Shown: positions 52,407 through 61,874 of the stretch, one piece after another
How positions within the stretch are numbered: position 1 is the first letter of the stretch
Layout: each line of letters starts with the position of its first letter
Origin: Nocardioides sp. IC4_145
Lineage (GTDB): Bacteria > Actinomycetota > Actinomycetes > Propionibacteriales > Nocardioidaceae
Length of the DNA: 64,000 bases
NCBI RefSeq assembly: GCF_011250565.1
Contig: NZ_JAANMS010000004.1
Coordinates: forward strand, 62,001-126,000
Reading direction: 5' to 3'
Made by a program: the position numbers and the translations under genes
Notes under the pieces: model-generated
What the model was told of the DNA's origin: nothing
Database searches by the model: none
Seen by the model: the letters and a program-made list of their open reading frames with translations, nothing else

Positions 52407-53771
52407 ATGGAGATCCTCCACTCCGCGATCGCGATCCTCGCCGCGATCCTGCTGATCATCCGGTTCAAGGTCGACCCGGTGATCTCGCTGCTGGTCGCGT
52501 GCATCTACCTCGGGCTCGCGACCCAGCAGGGCGCGGAGGGCACGGTCAGCGCGATCACCGGCGGCTTCGGCGAGATCATGGCCGAGGTCGGCCTGCTCAT
52601 CGGGTTCGGCGTGCTCATCGGTGCGCTGCTGCACTCGATGGGGACCTTCCGGGACCTCGTCGAGCTGCTCGCGCGCAAGGTGGGGAAGCGGCTGCCGTAC
52701 GCCATGGCGGCGGCGATGTCGACGATCTTCCCGTCGATCTACGTCGACGTGCAGGTGGTGCTGGCCGCGCCGATGGCCAAGGAGTCCGCACCGGCGGTCG
52801 ACCGTCGGCACGGGCTGCCGTGGCTGGCCGGGGCGATGGGCATCGGGATCTTCTCCGGCTACGTCTTCGTGGTGCCCGGTCTGGCGGCGGTCTCGGTCGC
52901 CGGCCTGATGGACGTGCCACTCGGCACGTACCTGATCTACGGCCTGCCGATCGGCCTGCTGACCGCCGTGGTGACGACGTTCCTCTTCCGCGTGCTGCTC
53001 GGGCGCGGGCTGTGGAAGGACAGCGACCTCGACGCCGACGCGGCGCAGGACCAGGAGGCGGCGGACTCCGAGGCCGAGTCCGTCCCCGGGGCGGAGCGCG
53101 CCGCCCGGCTGCCGCTGCTCGTCCGCCTGCTGCCGATCCTCCTGCCGCTGGTGCTCATCGCGACCGGCGCCATCGTCGACGTCGCGGGCGGGTCGAACCC
53201 GGTCGTGACGTTCCTCGGCGACGCCAACATCGCGCTCTTCCTGGGCCTGCTCGTCGCGGTCGGCATGGTCCGACCGTCGCTGGGCGCCGACGGCGTCGGC
53301 CGGGTCCTGACCGCCGGCTTCCACACCACCGGCGAGATCCTGCTCGTCACCGGCGTGGGCGGATCGCTGGGTGCGGTGATCGGCGGCAGCGGCCTCGAGG
53401 GCACGCTCGCCGACCTGTTCTCCGCCGAGGAGGGCGCTCCGGTCGTGATCAGCATCCTGCTCGCGTGGTGCATCGCCGCGGTGCTGCACTTCGCGATCGG
53501 GTCGGTCTCGGTCGCCGCGATCACCGCCGCCGGCATCATCGCGCCGGTCGTCGGGTCGCTGGGCGTCGACCCAGTGGTCATCGCGCTCGCGATCGCGTCG
53601 GGCGCGATGTTCGCGCTGCACGTGAACAGCAACTTCTTCTGGATGTTCACCACGCTGCTCGACCTGTCCACCAAGGGCAGCCTCAAGACGCTGACGCTCG
53701 CCACCTCGCTGGGCGCCGTCGTCTCGCTGCCGCTGGTGCTGCTCGCCAGCCTGGTTGCCACGGCGACGTAG
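52407..53771 (+). CDS. GntP-family permease
   Basis: A 454-residue integral membrane protein with about 12 hydrophobic helices and a charged central loop (about 205-230). It falls in the GntP (gluconate:H+ symporter) family: AILAAILLIIRFKVDPVISLLVACIYLGL at the start, an internal ITGGFGEIMAEVGLLIGFG segment, and HVNSNFFWMFTTLLDLSTKGSLKTLTL near the C-terminus are typical. Ribosome site GGAAG precedes the ATG. Family members move gluconate, other sugar acids or hydroxy acids; the substrate here is unknown. It is the first of two GntP genes within 6 kb. Confidence 0.87.
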   Translation: MEILHSAIAILAAILLIIRFKVDPVISLLVACIYLGLATQQGAEGTVSAITGGFGEIMAEVGLLIGFGVLIGALLHSMGTFRDLVELLARKVGKRLPYAMAAAMSTIFPSIYVDVQVVLAAPMAKESAPAVDRRHGLPWLAGAMGIGIFSGYVFVVPGLAAVSVAGLMDVPLGTYLIYGLPIGLLTAVVTTFLFRVLLGRGLWKDSDLDADAAQDQEAADSEAESVPGAERAARLPLLVRLLPILLPLVLIATGAIVDVAGGSNPVVTFLGDANIALFLGLLVAVGMVRPSLGADGVGRVLTAGFHTTGEILLVTGVGGSLGAVIGGSGLEGTLADLFSAEEGAPVVISILLAWCIAAVLHFAIGSVSVAAITAAGIIAPVVGSLGVDPVVIALAIASGAMFALHVNSNFFWMFTTLLDLSTKGSLKTLTLATSLGAVVSLPLVLLASLVATAT

Positions 53772-53852
53772 CGACCGGACTCGTCCGGTCGCAGGACGCG
53801 ACGACGGCGACCATGAGGCAGGATGCGGGCTTCCCCCACCTCGGAGTTCTCC

Positions 53853-55625
53853 ATGCGTCGCGCTCTCATCAGCCTGCTCGCCGCCCTCGCCCTGCTCGTC
53901 CCCGTCTTGGCCGTCCCTGCGCCGGCCATCGCGGCCGACGGACCAGTCATCACCGGTCGTGCTGTCGACGCCGACGGGCTGCCGGTCGCCGGCGCGACGG
54001 TCGTGCTCATCGACGTCCGCGGGGCTGCGGTCGGAAGCACGACCGCCGTCGCGACGGCGGGAGAGGACGGCAGGTTCGCGGTGGCGTCCGGACCGCGGCC
54101 CGCCCAGTACGTCGTCGGTGTGTGCCTCGACGACTCAGTCGACTGGGCCGCCTGCAGCCGGGAGCGGGACGGCCTCCAGCTGCTGACGACGTACGTCGGC
54201 ACGGACGGCCCGCAGCCGAGCCTGCTGCACGTGGGCGGCTACCACCGCGCCGCCGCGACCGAGCCCGTGGGGCTGGGCGACGTTCCTCTGCAGGAGCCGG
54301 CGACGCTGCGCGTGCTGACCGATGAGTCGGAGGGCCCGTCCGTGGCGCTGCGCGACGGCGCTGGCTGGGGCGTCAGCGCCGAGCTGATCGACGGCGTCGT
54401 GACGTTCCGCGGGATCCGGCCGGGCCGATACCGCCTCAGCCTCCACTGGCCGATCGGTGACGACAGCGGCGAGGTGCGCCCGATCGAGATCGGTCCGGGG
54501 GTGACGACGATCGATGCCAGTGGACCCGACGCCGTCGTGCACGGCACCCTGTCCCTCGACGGCGAGCCCTTGGCCTGGGTGCCGGTGTCGCTCGTCCGCC
54601 AGGTCTCGAGCGGCCGCCGCGGTGCGATCTGGACGCGTCGCGACGGAAGCTTCGTCTTCTCGGGGATCCAGCCGTCCGCCCGACCCTGGTTGCTGCGGAT
54701 CGGCGCGGGGCGGATCACCGAGGACGCGCCCGTGGCCGTCCTGCGTCGGGTGTCGATCCCGACCCGCGAGACGTCCCTGCGCGTCGACGTGCGGCTGCGT
54801 CGGGATCAGCTCGGAACGGTGACCGGTCGGTTCCCGGAGCGGCACGCCGAGGTCGACCTCTACGACGGTCGGGGGGCGCGCATCGGCGACACCTGGACGA
54901 GGGGGGCGCGCCACCAGCTGCGCCTTCCACCCCTCGTCCCAGGGACGTACCGCTTGCACGGCACCTGGTTCGACCGTCGTGAGGACCGCTGGGAGCAGGC
55001 CTGGCGCACGTTCCGGGTGCGTCCGGGGCGCACCACCGCCCTCGGCGAGCTGCGCGCCGCCCCGACTCCCGGCCGGTTGGTGGTGCGGGCGCCGGCCGGC
55101 ACGGGCGTCCGACTCACCCGAGGCGCGCCGAGCTGGGTCCGGCAGCCGCCTGCGGGCGCGAGGTCCGTCGGTCCGGACGGACGGGTGACCTTCTCCCGCC
55201 TCGCGCGGGGCACCTACGAGGTCCGGCTCGCGACGTACGGCAAGCACCTGCCACCGGCGGCCCGGACGGTGCGGGTCGGTCGCGACGTCGCCCGGGTCCG
55301 CATCCGTCGCGGGCCCGAGGGCGGGTCGCTGCACGGACTGCTCGTCGACGCCCGGACCGGGCGCGCCTGGCCGTGGGCGAACGGCTTCGTCAAGGTGACC
55401 TGTCGCTTGCCCGGCTCGGACGAGCGGGCGCAGTTCGCCACGGTCGTCCGCCGCGCGGAGGGTCCGGTCTTCGAGCTGAGCCGCCTGCGCGCCGGTCGCT
55501 GGTCGTGCGAGCTGCAGGCCGCCGGTGCCAACACGCCGTACCACCTCACCATGGACCAGACGTTCGACGTCCGCTCCGGACAGCGCACGTCGGTGCGGGT
55601 GCCGGTGGGCATCACCGGGGGCTGA
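53853..55625 (+). CDS. Secreted multidomain beta protein (carboxypeptidase-regulatory-like)
   Basis: A 590-residue protein. I use ATG 53853, with GGAG 8 bases upstream; an earlier in-frame start at 53823 would lengthen the N-terminus before the signal peptide (MRRALISLLAALALLVPVLA). The mature part has repeated Ig/CarboxypepD_reg-like segments (VITGRAVDADGLPVAGATVVL; VVHGTLSLDGEPLAWVPVSLV; GSLHGLLVDARTG), each a beta-sandwich in pattern. Only a few cysteines; no anchor. It seems to be an exported, perhaps cell-wall, protein without recognised enzyme residues. Confidence 0.72.
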   Translation: MRRALISLLAALALLVPVLAVPAPAIAADGPVITGRAVDADGLPVAGATVVLIDVRGAAVGSTTAVATAGEDGRFAVASGPRPAQYVVGVCLDDSVDWAACSRERDGLQLLTTYVGTDGPQPSLLHVGGYHRAAATEPVGLGDVPLQEPATLRVLTDESEGPSVALRDGAGWGVSAELIDGVVTFRGIRPGRYRLSLHWPIGDDSGEVRPIEIGPGVTTIDASGPDAVVHGTLSLDGEPLAWVPVSLVRQVSSGRRGAIWTRRDGSFVFSGIQPSARPWLLRIGAGRITEDAPVAVLRRVSIPTRETSLRVDVRLRRDQLGTVTGRFPERHAEVDLYDGRGARIGDTWTRGARHQLRLPPLVPGTYRLHGTWFDRREDRWEQAWRTFRVRPGRTTALGELRAAPTPGRLVVRAPAGTGVRLTRGAPSWVRQPPAGARSVGPDGRVTFSRLARGTYEVRLATYGKHLPPAARTVRVGRDVARVRIRRGPEGGSLHGLLVDARTGRAWPWANGFVKVTCRLPGSDERAQFATVVRRAEGPVFELSRLRAGRWSCELQAAGANTPYHLTMDQTFDVRSGQRTSVRVPVGITGG

Positions 55626-55645
55626 CCCGCGGCGCGGTCCGGGTC

Positions 55646-55651
55646 TAGCGT
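55646..55651 (+). promoter_or_regulatory. Leaderless promoter -10 (TAGCGT) of the VOC gene
   Basis: TAGCGT lies 6 bases before ATG 55658. Confidence 0.6.
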
Positions 55652-55657
55652 GGCCCC

Positions 55658-56092
55658 ATGGCGTCCGTGCGCGAGGTCCAGGTCACCTTCGACTGCGCCG
55701 AGCCGGAGCGGGTCGCCCGCTTCTGGTGCGAGGTGCTGGGGTACGTCGTGCCGCCACCACCGCCGGGCTTCGAGTCCTGGGCCGACTTCGACGCCTCGCT
55801 CCCCGCGGAGCACCAGGGGTCGGCGTTCGCCTGCGTCGACCCCACCGGGGCGGGGCCGCGGTTGTTCTTCCAGCGCGTCCCGGAGGGCAAGGTCGCCAAG
55901 AACCGCGTCCACCTCGACGTCCGGGTGGGCACGGGCCTCGTCGGCGACGAGCGGCTCGCCGCGCTGGAGGCCGAGCAGGAGCGGTTGACCGGTCTCGGTG
56001 CCACGCACGTCCGCACGATGCTCGCCGACGGGTTCGACGAGTCCTGCATCGTCATGCAGGACATCGAGGGCAACGAGTTCTGTCTCGACTGA
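55658..56092 (+). CDS. VOC-superfamily glyoxalase-like protein
   Basis: A 144-residue protein. VREVQVTFDCAEPERVARFWCEVLGY and RVHLDVRVGTG are the two paired beta-alpha-beta-beta-beta segments of the vicinal-oxygen-chelate fold in the glyoxalase_6 branch; HLDV gives the first metal-His type position, and IEGNEFCLD the terminal Glu-x-x-x-x. The substrate is unknown. It lies just before the second GntP permease but has its own leaderless promoter. Confidence 0.85.
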   Translation: MASVREVQVTFDCAEPERVARFWCEVLGYVVPPPPPGFESWADFDASLPAEHQGSAFACVDPTGAGPRLFFQRVPEGKVAKNRVHLDVRVGTGLVGDERLAALEAEQERLTGLGATHVRTMLADGFDESCIVMQDIEGNEFCLD

Positions 56093-56162
56093 ACCGAGTC
56101 CGGGGCCGTTGCGGGCGCGCCTCCCTCACGGGAAGGTGGTGCTCCCGACCCGGAAGGACACC

Positions 56163-57557
56163 ATGGAAGCGATCGACCCGGTCTACGGCACCGCCACGCT
56201 CCTCCTGATCGCGGCAGGCGCGGTCGCCCTGCTGCTCGTCCTGATCATGGCCGTGAAGCTGCACGCGTTCATCGCGCTGGTGCTGGTCAGCGTGGTGACG
56301 GCGGTCGCAGTCGGCTTCGACCTCGGCGACATCCCGGACGTGCTGATGTACGGCTTCGCCGACACGCTCGGCTCGGTGGCGCTGCTCGTCGCCTTCGGCG
56401 TGATGCTGGGCCGGCTGCTGGAGGTGACCGGCGGCGCGCAGGTGCTGGCCGACACCCTCATCGGGCGGTTCGGGGAGAAGCGGGCGCCGCTCGCCCTCGG
56501 CGTGGCCGCACTGCTCTTCGGGTTCCCGATCTTCTTCGACGCGGGCCTGGTCGTCTTCCTGCCGATCATCCTGACCGTCGCGCGGCGCTTCGGCGGCTCG
56601 CTGCTCTACTACGCGCTCCCCGCGGCCGGTGCCTTCGCCGCGATGCACGCGATCGTCCCCCCGCACCCGGGCCCGGTCGCCGCTGCGCAGCAGATCGACG
56701 CCGAGGTCGGCGTGACGCTGCTGGTCGGGCTGCCGATCGCGGTGCTGTCCTGGTACGTCGGTGTCTACCTGGTCTCCCGGTTCCTCGGCGCGCGGATCGA
56801 CGTGTCGATCACCGACGTCGTGTTCGGCAAGGTGGAGGACGGCGAGGGCGACGAGGACGGGTCCACCGGCGGCCCGCCGAGGTTCGTGACCGTCCTCGGC
56901 CTGCTGCTCATCCCGCTGGTGCTCATCTCCTTCGACACCGTCCTGGACACGCTCGTGACGACCGGGACGATCGAGGAGGGGGCGAGCTGGGTCGACTTCC
57001 TCGGCCTGCTCGGACAGACGCCGGTCGCGCTGCTCATCACCGTGCTCGTCGCCATCGCGGTGCTCGGCCGTCCGCACGCGTCGATGGCCCGCGTGACCAC
57101 GATCCTCGACCAGGCGCTCGGCCCCATCTGCGCGATCATCCTGATCACCGGCGCCGGCGGCATGTTCGGCGGGGTGCTCGAGCTCAGCGGTGTCGGCGCC
57201 GCGCTCAGCTCCTCGCTCTCGGGACTCGGGTTCTCCCTGATCCTGCAGGCGTTCGTCATCGCCACGCTGCTGCGCGTCGCGCAGGGCTCCGCCACCGTCG
57301 CCCTGACCACGGCCGGCGGCCTGATCGCCGGGCCGGCCGCCGACGCGAACCTCGGCAGCGTCGAGCTCAGCCTCATCGTCATCGCGATCGCCGCCGGCTC
57401 GACCGTGCTCTCCCACGTCAACGACTCCGGCTTCTGGCTGGTCAGCCGGTTCTTCGGGATGGACGAGAAGACGACCCTCAAGACCTGGACGGTCATGGAG
57501 ACGACCCTCGGCCTCTCCGCCTTCGGCCTCGCCTGCCTGGTATGGCTCGTCGTCTGA
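56163..57557 (+). CDS. GntP-family gluconate-type permease
   Basis: A 464-residue membrane protein, the usual GntT/GntP length. LLIAAGAVALLLVLIMAVKLHAFIALVLVS, FGFPIFFDAGLVVFLPII, HAIVPPHPGPVAA and LSHVNDSGFWLVSRFFGMDEKTTLKTWTV are highly typical of gluconate:H+ symporters. GGAAGGA precedes ATG 56163. No gluconate kinase or dehydratase gene is near, so the substrate may be another hydroxy acid. It is more typical of the family than the copy at 52.4 kb. Confidence 0.92.
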   Translation: MEAIDPVYGTATLLLIAAGAVALLLVLIMAVKLHAFIALVLVSVVTAVAVGFDLGDIPDVLMYGFADTLGSVALLVAFGVMLGRLLEVTGGAQVLADTLIGRFGEKRAPLALGVAALLFGFPIFFDAGLVVFLPIILTVARRFGGSLLYYALPAAGAFAAMHAIVPPHPGPVAAAQQIDAEVGVTLLVGLPIAVLSWYVGVYLVSRFLGARIDVSITDVVFGKVEDGEGDEDGSTGGPPRFVTVLGLLLIPLVLISFDTVLDTLVTTGTIEEGASWVDFLGLLGQTPVALLITVLVAIAVLGRPHASMARVTTILDQALGPICAIILITGAGGMFGGVLELSGVGAALSSSLSGLGFSLILQAFVIATLLRVAQGSATVALTTAGGLIAGPAADANLGSVELSLIVIAIAAGSTVLSHVNDSGFWLVSRFFGMDEKTTLKTWTVMETTLGLSAFGLACLVWLVV

Positions 57558-57809
57558 GCAACCGGGGCGGGAACCCGTCTGGACCGGCGCATCCCCGCAC
57601 CCGCCGGCGGTTACGGCACGCGCATGAGCCCCAGCCCCTCTCCGTCGGCGAGTCGCGTCGCCGCGTCGCGCACCGAGGTGACGAGCGGTACGCCGACGAG
57701 CGTCGACCCGGGCGCGACGCGGGGCGAGGAGCCGGCGCCGGAGCGGACGCCCGGCTCCTGGCTCAGCCCGCGCCTCGGCTCGCTCTGAGGTCGCCCGCCG
57801 CAGGGACGC

Positions 57810-58622
57810 TCAGTGCGTCGGCGCCGCCACGTGGTGGCGGCCGATCGGCAGCATGAGCGGCCGCCCGGAGACGGGGTCGGTGATGACCGAGCAGTCGAGG
57901 CCGAAGACCGCGCGGACGTTCTCCTCGGTCAGCACCGCGTGCGGGTCGCCGGCCGCGTGGAGACGGCCGCCGGCGAGGGCGACGAGGTGGTCGGCGTACC
58001 GCGCGGCGAGGTTGAGGTCGTGGAGCACCATGACGATCGTCGTGCCGCGGGTGCGGTTGAGGTCGGTGAGCAGGTCGAGCACCTCGACCTGGTGGCTGAC
58101 GTCGAGGTACGTCGTGGGCTCGTCGAGCAGCAGCACGTCGGTCTGCTGGGCGAGCGCCATCGCGATCCACACCCGCTGCCGTTGACCGCCGGAGAGCTCG
58201 TCGACGGGCCGGTCGGCGAGCCCGACGGTGTCGGTGGCCTCGAGTGCCGCGGCGACGGCGGCGTCGTCCTCGGCGCTCCAGCGCGAGAGCAGCCGCTGGT
58301 GGGGGTTGCGGCCGCGGCCGACGAGGTCGCTGACGGTGATGCCCTCGGGCGCGGTGGGCGCCTGGGGGAGCAGGCCGAGCGTGCGGGCCAGCTCCTTGGC
58401 GGGCAGCTTGTGCACCTGCTCGCCGTCGAGGAGCACCTGCCCGGTGCGCGGCCGCAGCAGCCGCGACATCGAGCGCAGCAGCGTGGACTTGCCGCAGGCG
58501 TTGGCGCCGACGATGGCGGTCACCCGGCCGGGCGGGAGCACCAGGTCGAGGGACTCGATGACGGTGCGCTCGCCGTACCCGAGCTCGAGCTCGTGCACGG
58601 TGAGGGTGTGGTCGGCGGTCAC
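57810..58622 (-). CDS. Iron-siderophore ABC transporter ATPase (FecE/FepC-type)
   Basis: A 270-residue ATPase starting at GTG 58622, which overlaps the permease stop by four bases (GTGA). Walker A GANACGKST, signature LSGGQRQRVWIAMALAQQ, Walker B LLLDEPTTYLDV and the switch HDLNLA are intact. It resembles FepC-type ATPases. Last gene of the uptake operon; 250 bases of gap follow, where I see no convincing gene. Confidence 0.93.
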   Translation of the reverse strand: MTADHTLTVHELELGYGERTVIESLDLVLPPGRVTAIVGANACGKSTLLRSMSRLLRPRTGQVLLDGEQVHKLPAKELARTLGLLPQAPTAPEGITVSDLVGRGRNPHQRLLSRWSAEDDAAVAAALEATDTVGLADRPVDELSGGQRQRVWIAMALAQQTDVLLLDEPTTYLDVSHQVEVLDLLTDLNRTRGTTIVMVLHDLNLAARYADHLVALAGGRLHAAGDPHAVLTEENVRAVFGLDCSVITDPVSGRPLMLPIGRHHVAAPTH

Positions 58623-59701
58623 AGCGAGCCTCCGGCGCGGTTGGTGCGGACGATGAGGTAGACGAGGTACGGCGCGCCCAGCACGCCGGTGACGACGCCG
58701 ACCGGGTAGCGGTGGTCGAACAGGTTCTGCCCGGCCAGGTCGGCGACCAGCACGAGCAGGGCGCCGACGAGCGCGGACGGGACGAGCAGCGAGGCGCCCG
58801 GGCCGACGATGCGGGCGGCGATCGGACCGGCGAGGAACGCGACGAAGGCGATCGGGCCGGTGGCGGCGGTCGCGAAGGCGACGAGCCCGACGGCCGCGAC
58901 GATGACGAGAACCCTCGTGCGCTCGACGCGTACGCCGAGCGCGGAGGCAGCGTCGTCGCCGAGCTGCAGCATGTCGAGGTCGCCGGCGCGCGTGAGCAGC
59001 ACCGGGCCGAGGAGGGCGAGCGCGAGGAGGGTGGGCACGACGTCGTCCCAGCTCGCGCTGTTGAGGCTGCCGGTCAGCCAGCGGGTGGCCTCCTGGAGGT
59101 CCCAGGCCGCTGCCTTGCTCAGCACGTAGGCGATCACGCTCTCGAGCATCGCGGCGATGCCGATGCCGATGAGGATCAGCCGGGTGCCGGCGACGCCGTC
59201 CCGGAAGGACAGCACGTAGATGAGCAGCGCGACGCCGAGCCCGGCGGTGATGGCGAGGAAGGAGACGGCGGTCCCGGAGAGGCCGAAGGTGACGATCGCG
59301 ACCGCGGCGGCCGCGCTGGACCCGGCGCTGATCCCGATGATGTCGGGGCTGGCCAGCGGGTTGCGCAGCATCGTCTGAAAGGTGACGCCGGCCAGGCCGA
59401 AGCACAGGCCCACGAGGAGCGCGAGCACGGCCCGGGGGAGGCGGAGCCGGCCCACCGTGAAGGACGCGCCGGGCACGTCCTCGCCGAGGACGACGCGCAC
59501 GACGTCGGCGGGCGGGTAGAACGTGCGGCCGACCATGAGGCTGGTGGCGAAGACGGCCACCACGAGGACGAGGAGCACCCCCACCACGACGCGGCGGCGG
59601 GCCTTGCGTCGGACGCGGCCGCGCGCGACCCGCTCGACGGTCCCGGCGGCCGGGGCCGCGAGCGGCGCGGGAGCTCCCGGGGAGGAGAGCGACGCGGTCA
59701 C
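58619..59701 (-). CDS. Iron-siderophore ABC permease (FecD/FepG-type)
   Basis: A 360-residue FecCD-family permease with a 45-residue Ala/Pro/Arg-rich cytoplasmic N-terminus and about ten membrane helices. LRLPRAVLALLVGLCFGLAGVTFQTMLRNPLASPDIIGISAGSS is the family signature, and ATGPIAFVAFLAGPIA the coupling loop to the ATPase. GTG 59701 overlaps the first permease stop by four bases. It forms a heterodimer channel with that permease. Confidence 0.94.
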   Translation of the reverse strand: MTASLSSPGAPAPLAAPAAGTVERVARGRVRRKARRRVVVGVLLVLVVAVFATSLMVGRTFYPPADVVRVVLGEDVPGASFTVGRLRLPRAVLALLVGLCFGLAGVTFQTMLRNPLASPDIIGISAGSSAAAAVAIVTFGLSGTAVSFLAITAGLGVALLIYVLSFRDGVAGTRLILIGIGIAAMLESVIAYVLSKAAAWDLQEATRWLTGSLNSASWDDVVPTLLALALLGPVLLTRAGDLDMLQLGDDAASALGVRVERTRVLVIVAAVGLVAFATAATGPIAFVAFLAGPIAARIVGPGASLLVPSALVGALLVLVADLAGQNLFDHRYPVGVVTGVLGAPYLVYLIVRTNRAGGSL

Positions 59702-60741
59702 AGGGCACGCACCTTCTGGCGGCGGACGACGTGGATGAAGAACGGCGCGCCGATGAGCGCGGTGATGATGCCGACGTCGATCTCGCTGGGCCGGGCGACG
59801 ATGCGGCCCACCACGTCGGCGCCGGTCAGCAGCGCCGCGCCGACGACCGCGGAGGACGGGAGCAGCCAGCGGTGGTCGACGCCGACCAGCAGCCGGCACA
59901 GGTGCGGCACGACGAGCCCGACGAAGCCGATCGGGCCGGCCGCCGCGGTGGCCGCGCCGCACAGCAGCACCGCGCCGACCGCCGCCGCGCCGCGGGTCAG
60001 CGCGACGCGCTCGCCCAGGCCGGCGGCGACGTCGTCGCCGAGGGCCAGGGAGTTCAGGCCGCGGGCGGAGACCAGGCAGACGAGCAGCCCGACCAGGAGG
60101 AACGGCAGCACCAGCGTGATCGTGTCGAAGGACGCGCCGCCCACGCCGCCGATCTGCCAGGACCGCACGCCGCCCGCGATGTCGTTGCGGGGGAGCACGA
60201 CGGCGGTGATGAACGAGGCGAACGCGGCCGAGGTCGCCGTGCCCGCGAGGGCGAGCTTGAGCGGCGTCGCGCCACCGCGCCCGAGCGACCCCACGGCGTA
60301 CACGAAGACGGCGGAGAGGGCCGCGCCGGCGATGGCGGCCCACACGAAGCTGGCGGCGGCGGTGAGGCCGAACCACGCGATGCCGGTGATGACCGCCAGC
60401 GAGGCGCCCATGTTGACGCCGAGGATGCCCGGGTCGGCGAGCGGGTTGCGAGTGACGCCCTGCATGACCGCGCCGGCGAGACCGAGGGCGGCGCCGACGG
60501 CGACCGCGAGCAGCGTGCGCGGGATCCGCTTGGTGACCGCGGCCTCGGCGAGGGTGTCGCTCGAGCCGCCGAGCGCGGCGGTGATGTCGGACCAGCCGAC
60601 CGGCCGGGAGCCGACGGCGACCGAGAGCAGGGCGAGGCCCAGGAGCGCGAGCAGGCCGAGGACCAGCCACAGCGCGCGCGACCGCCCCGGGCGTCGCGTG
60701 GCAGCGACGCCCGGGGCGGGGAGCGGAGGTGCGAGGGTCAC
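59698..60741 (-). CDS. Iron-siderophore ABC permease (FecC/FepD-type)
   Basis: A 347-residue FecCD-family permease, about ten helices. RIPRTLLAVAVGAALGLAGAVMQGVTRNPLADPGILGVNMGAS is the usual signature and GPIGFVGLVVPHLCRLLVG the ATPase-contacting loop. GTG 60741 lies 25 bases after the binding-protein stop; its own stop overlaps the next permease. Together these genes import a ferric siderophore across the membrane. Confidence 0.94.
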   Translation of the reverse strand: MTLAPPLPAPGVAATRRPGRSRALWLVLGLLALLGLALLSVAVGSRPVGWSDITAALGGSSDTLAEAAVTKRIPRTLLAVAVGAALGLAGAVMQGVTRNPLADPGILGVNMGASLAVITGIAWFGLTAAASFVWAAIAGAALSAVFVYAVGSLGRGGATPLKLALAGTATSAAFASFITAVVLPRNDIAGGVRSWQIGGVGGASFDTITLVLPFLLVGLLVCLVSARGLNSLALGDDVAAGLGERVALTRGAAAVGAVLLCGAATAAAGPIGFVGLVVPHLCRLLVGVDHRWLLPSSAVVGAALLTGADVVGRIVARPSEIDVGIITALIGAPFFIHVVRRQKVRAL

Positions 60742-60766
60742 GCGGGCGACCCTCCCGGAACGGCGG

Positions 60767-61798
60767 TCACTCGGCGCCGGCGGCCTTCGCGAGCATGTCG
60801 ACGTAGTCCTCGAGGACGTAGGAGATCGAGAGCGGCGTCGGGTTCGCGGCGGTGCCCAGCGGCGTGTTGGGCAGCAGGACGATCGCGTCGTTCTCGACCG
60901 CGGGCATCTTGGAGAGCAGCGGGTCGCTCTCGAGCGCCTGGACCAGCTCCTCGTCGCCGTAGGTCACGATGATCTCGACGTCGTCGAGCTTGTCGACCTG
61001 CTCGGCGCTGAGCGTGCCCGAGAACTGGTCGGACTCCTGCGAGGCCTCCTCGATGCTGGCCGGCGTGGCCAGGCCGAGGTCGGAGAAGAACTTCGCGCGG
61101 GTGTCCTGCGTCGTGTAGTAGCTGACCTCGCTGAGGTCGGCGGTGTCGACGTGGGTGAGGAACATCGTCTTCTTGCCGGCCAGGCCCGGGTGCGCGTCGA
61201 CGGCCTCGGTGATCTCGGCCTCGAGCTCGGCGACGAGCTCCTCGCCCTCGGTGGCCATGCCCATGGCCTCGCTGCTCTGCAGGATCATGTCGCGCCACTC
61301 CGTCGACCACGGGGCCTCGGGGTAGGCCACGGTCGGGGCGATCTCGCTGAGGGTGTCGTAGTCCTCCTGGGTGAGACCGGAGTACGACGCCAGGATCAGG
61401 TCCGGCTCGGTGTCGGCCACGGCCTCGAAGTCGATGCCGTCGGTCTCGTCGAAGAGCACCGGCGTCTCCGCGTCCAGCTCCTCGAGCTCGTCGCTGACCC
61501 AGGGGAGCAGCCCGTCCCCGTCGTCGTCGCCGAAGTTGGCCGCGGCCATGCCGACCGGCACGACGCCGAGGGCCAGCGGCACCTCGTGGTTGGCCCACGC
61601 GACGGTCGCGACGCGCTCGGGCTGCTCCTCGATGGTGGTGGTGCCGAGCGCGTGCTCAATGGTGATCGGGAACTCGGCGGACGACGACGAGTCCTTGCTC
61701 GGCGCGTCGGCGGCGGCTTCGTCGTCGGACGAGCCACAGGCGCTGAGCACGAGGGCGGCCGCTCCGAGGGAGGCGGTGAGGAGGCGCAGGGAACGCAC
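60767..61798 (-). CDS. Iron-siderophore substrate-binding lipoprotein
   Basis: A 343-residue class III periplasmic-binding-type protein (FepB/FhuD fold). I choose GTG 61798, preceded by AAAGGA 6 bases upstream, rather than ATG 61816. The lipobox LSAC places the lipidated Cys at residue 21. A Ser/Asp/Ala-rich linker leads to HALGTTTIEEQPERVATVAW, the typical start of iron-siderophore binding domains, and EPDLILASYSGLTQEDYDTLSEIAPTVAY. It captures the siderophore at the cell surface. First gene of the operon, divergent from the reductase gene and next to the iron box. Confidence 0.93.
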   Translation of the reverse strand: MRSLRLLTASLGAAALVLSACGSSDDEAAADAPSKDSSSSAEFPITIEHALGTTTIEEQPERVATVAWANHEVPLALGVVPVGMAAANFGDDDGDGLLPWVSDELEELDAETPVLFDETDGIDFEAVADTEPDLILASYSGLTQEDYDTLSEIAPTVAYPEAPWSTEWRDMILQSSEAMGMATEGEELVAELEAEITEAVDAHPGLAGKKTMFLTHVDTADLSEVSYYTTQDTRAKFFSDLGLATPASIEEASQESDQFSGTLSAEQVDKLDDVEIIVTYGDEELVQALESDPLLSKMPAVENDAIVLLPNTPLGTAANPTPLSISYVLEDYVDMLAKAAGAE

Positions 61799-61874
61799 GG
61801 TGGTCCTTTCGGGCACGGGGGGCGCCGGCGGCGCCCGATCTCGTCACGACCCGGGGGCGGCCCCCGGTCGCGAC

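Noticed and set aside
57624..57788. A possible 54-residue gene (starts SPSPSPSAS) after the second GntP permease
   Set aside because: Low-complexity composition, no convincing promoter or ribosome site; could be chance. The 250-base gap 57558-57809 otherwise shows nothing I can support.
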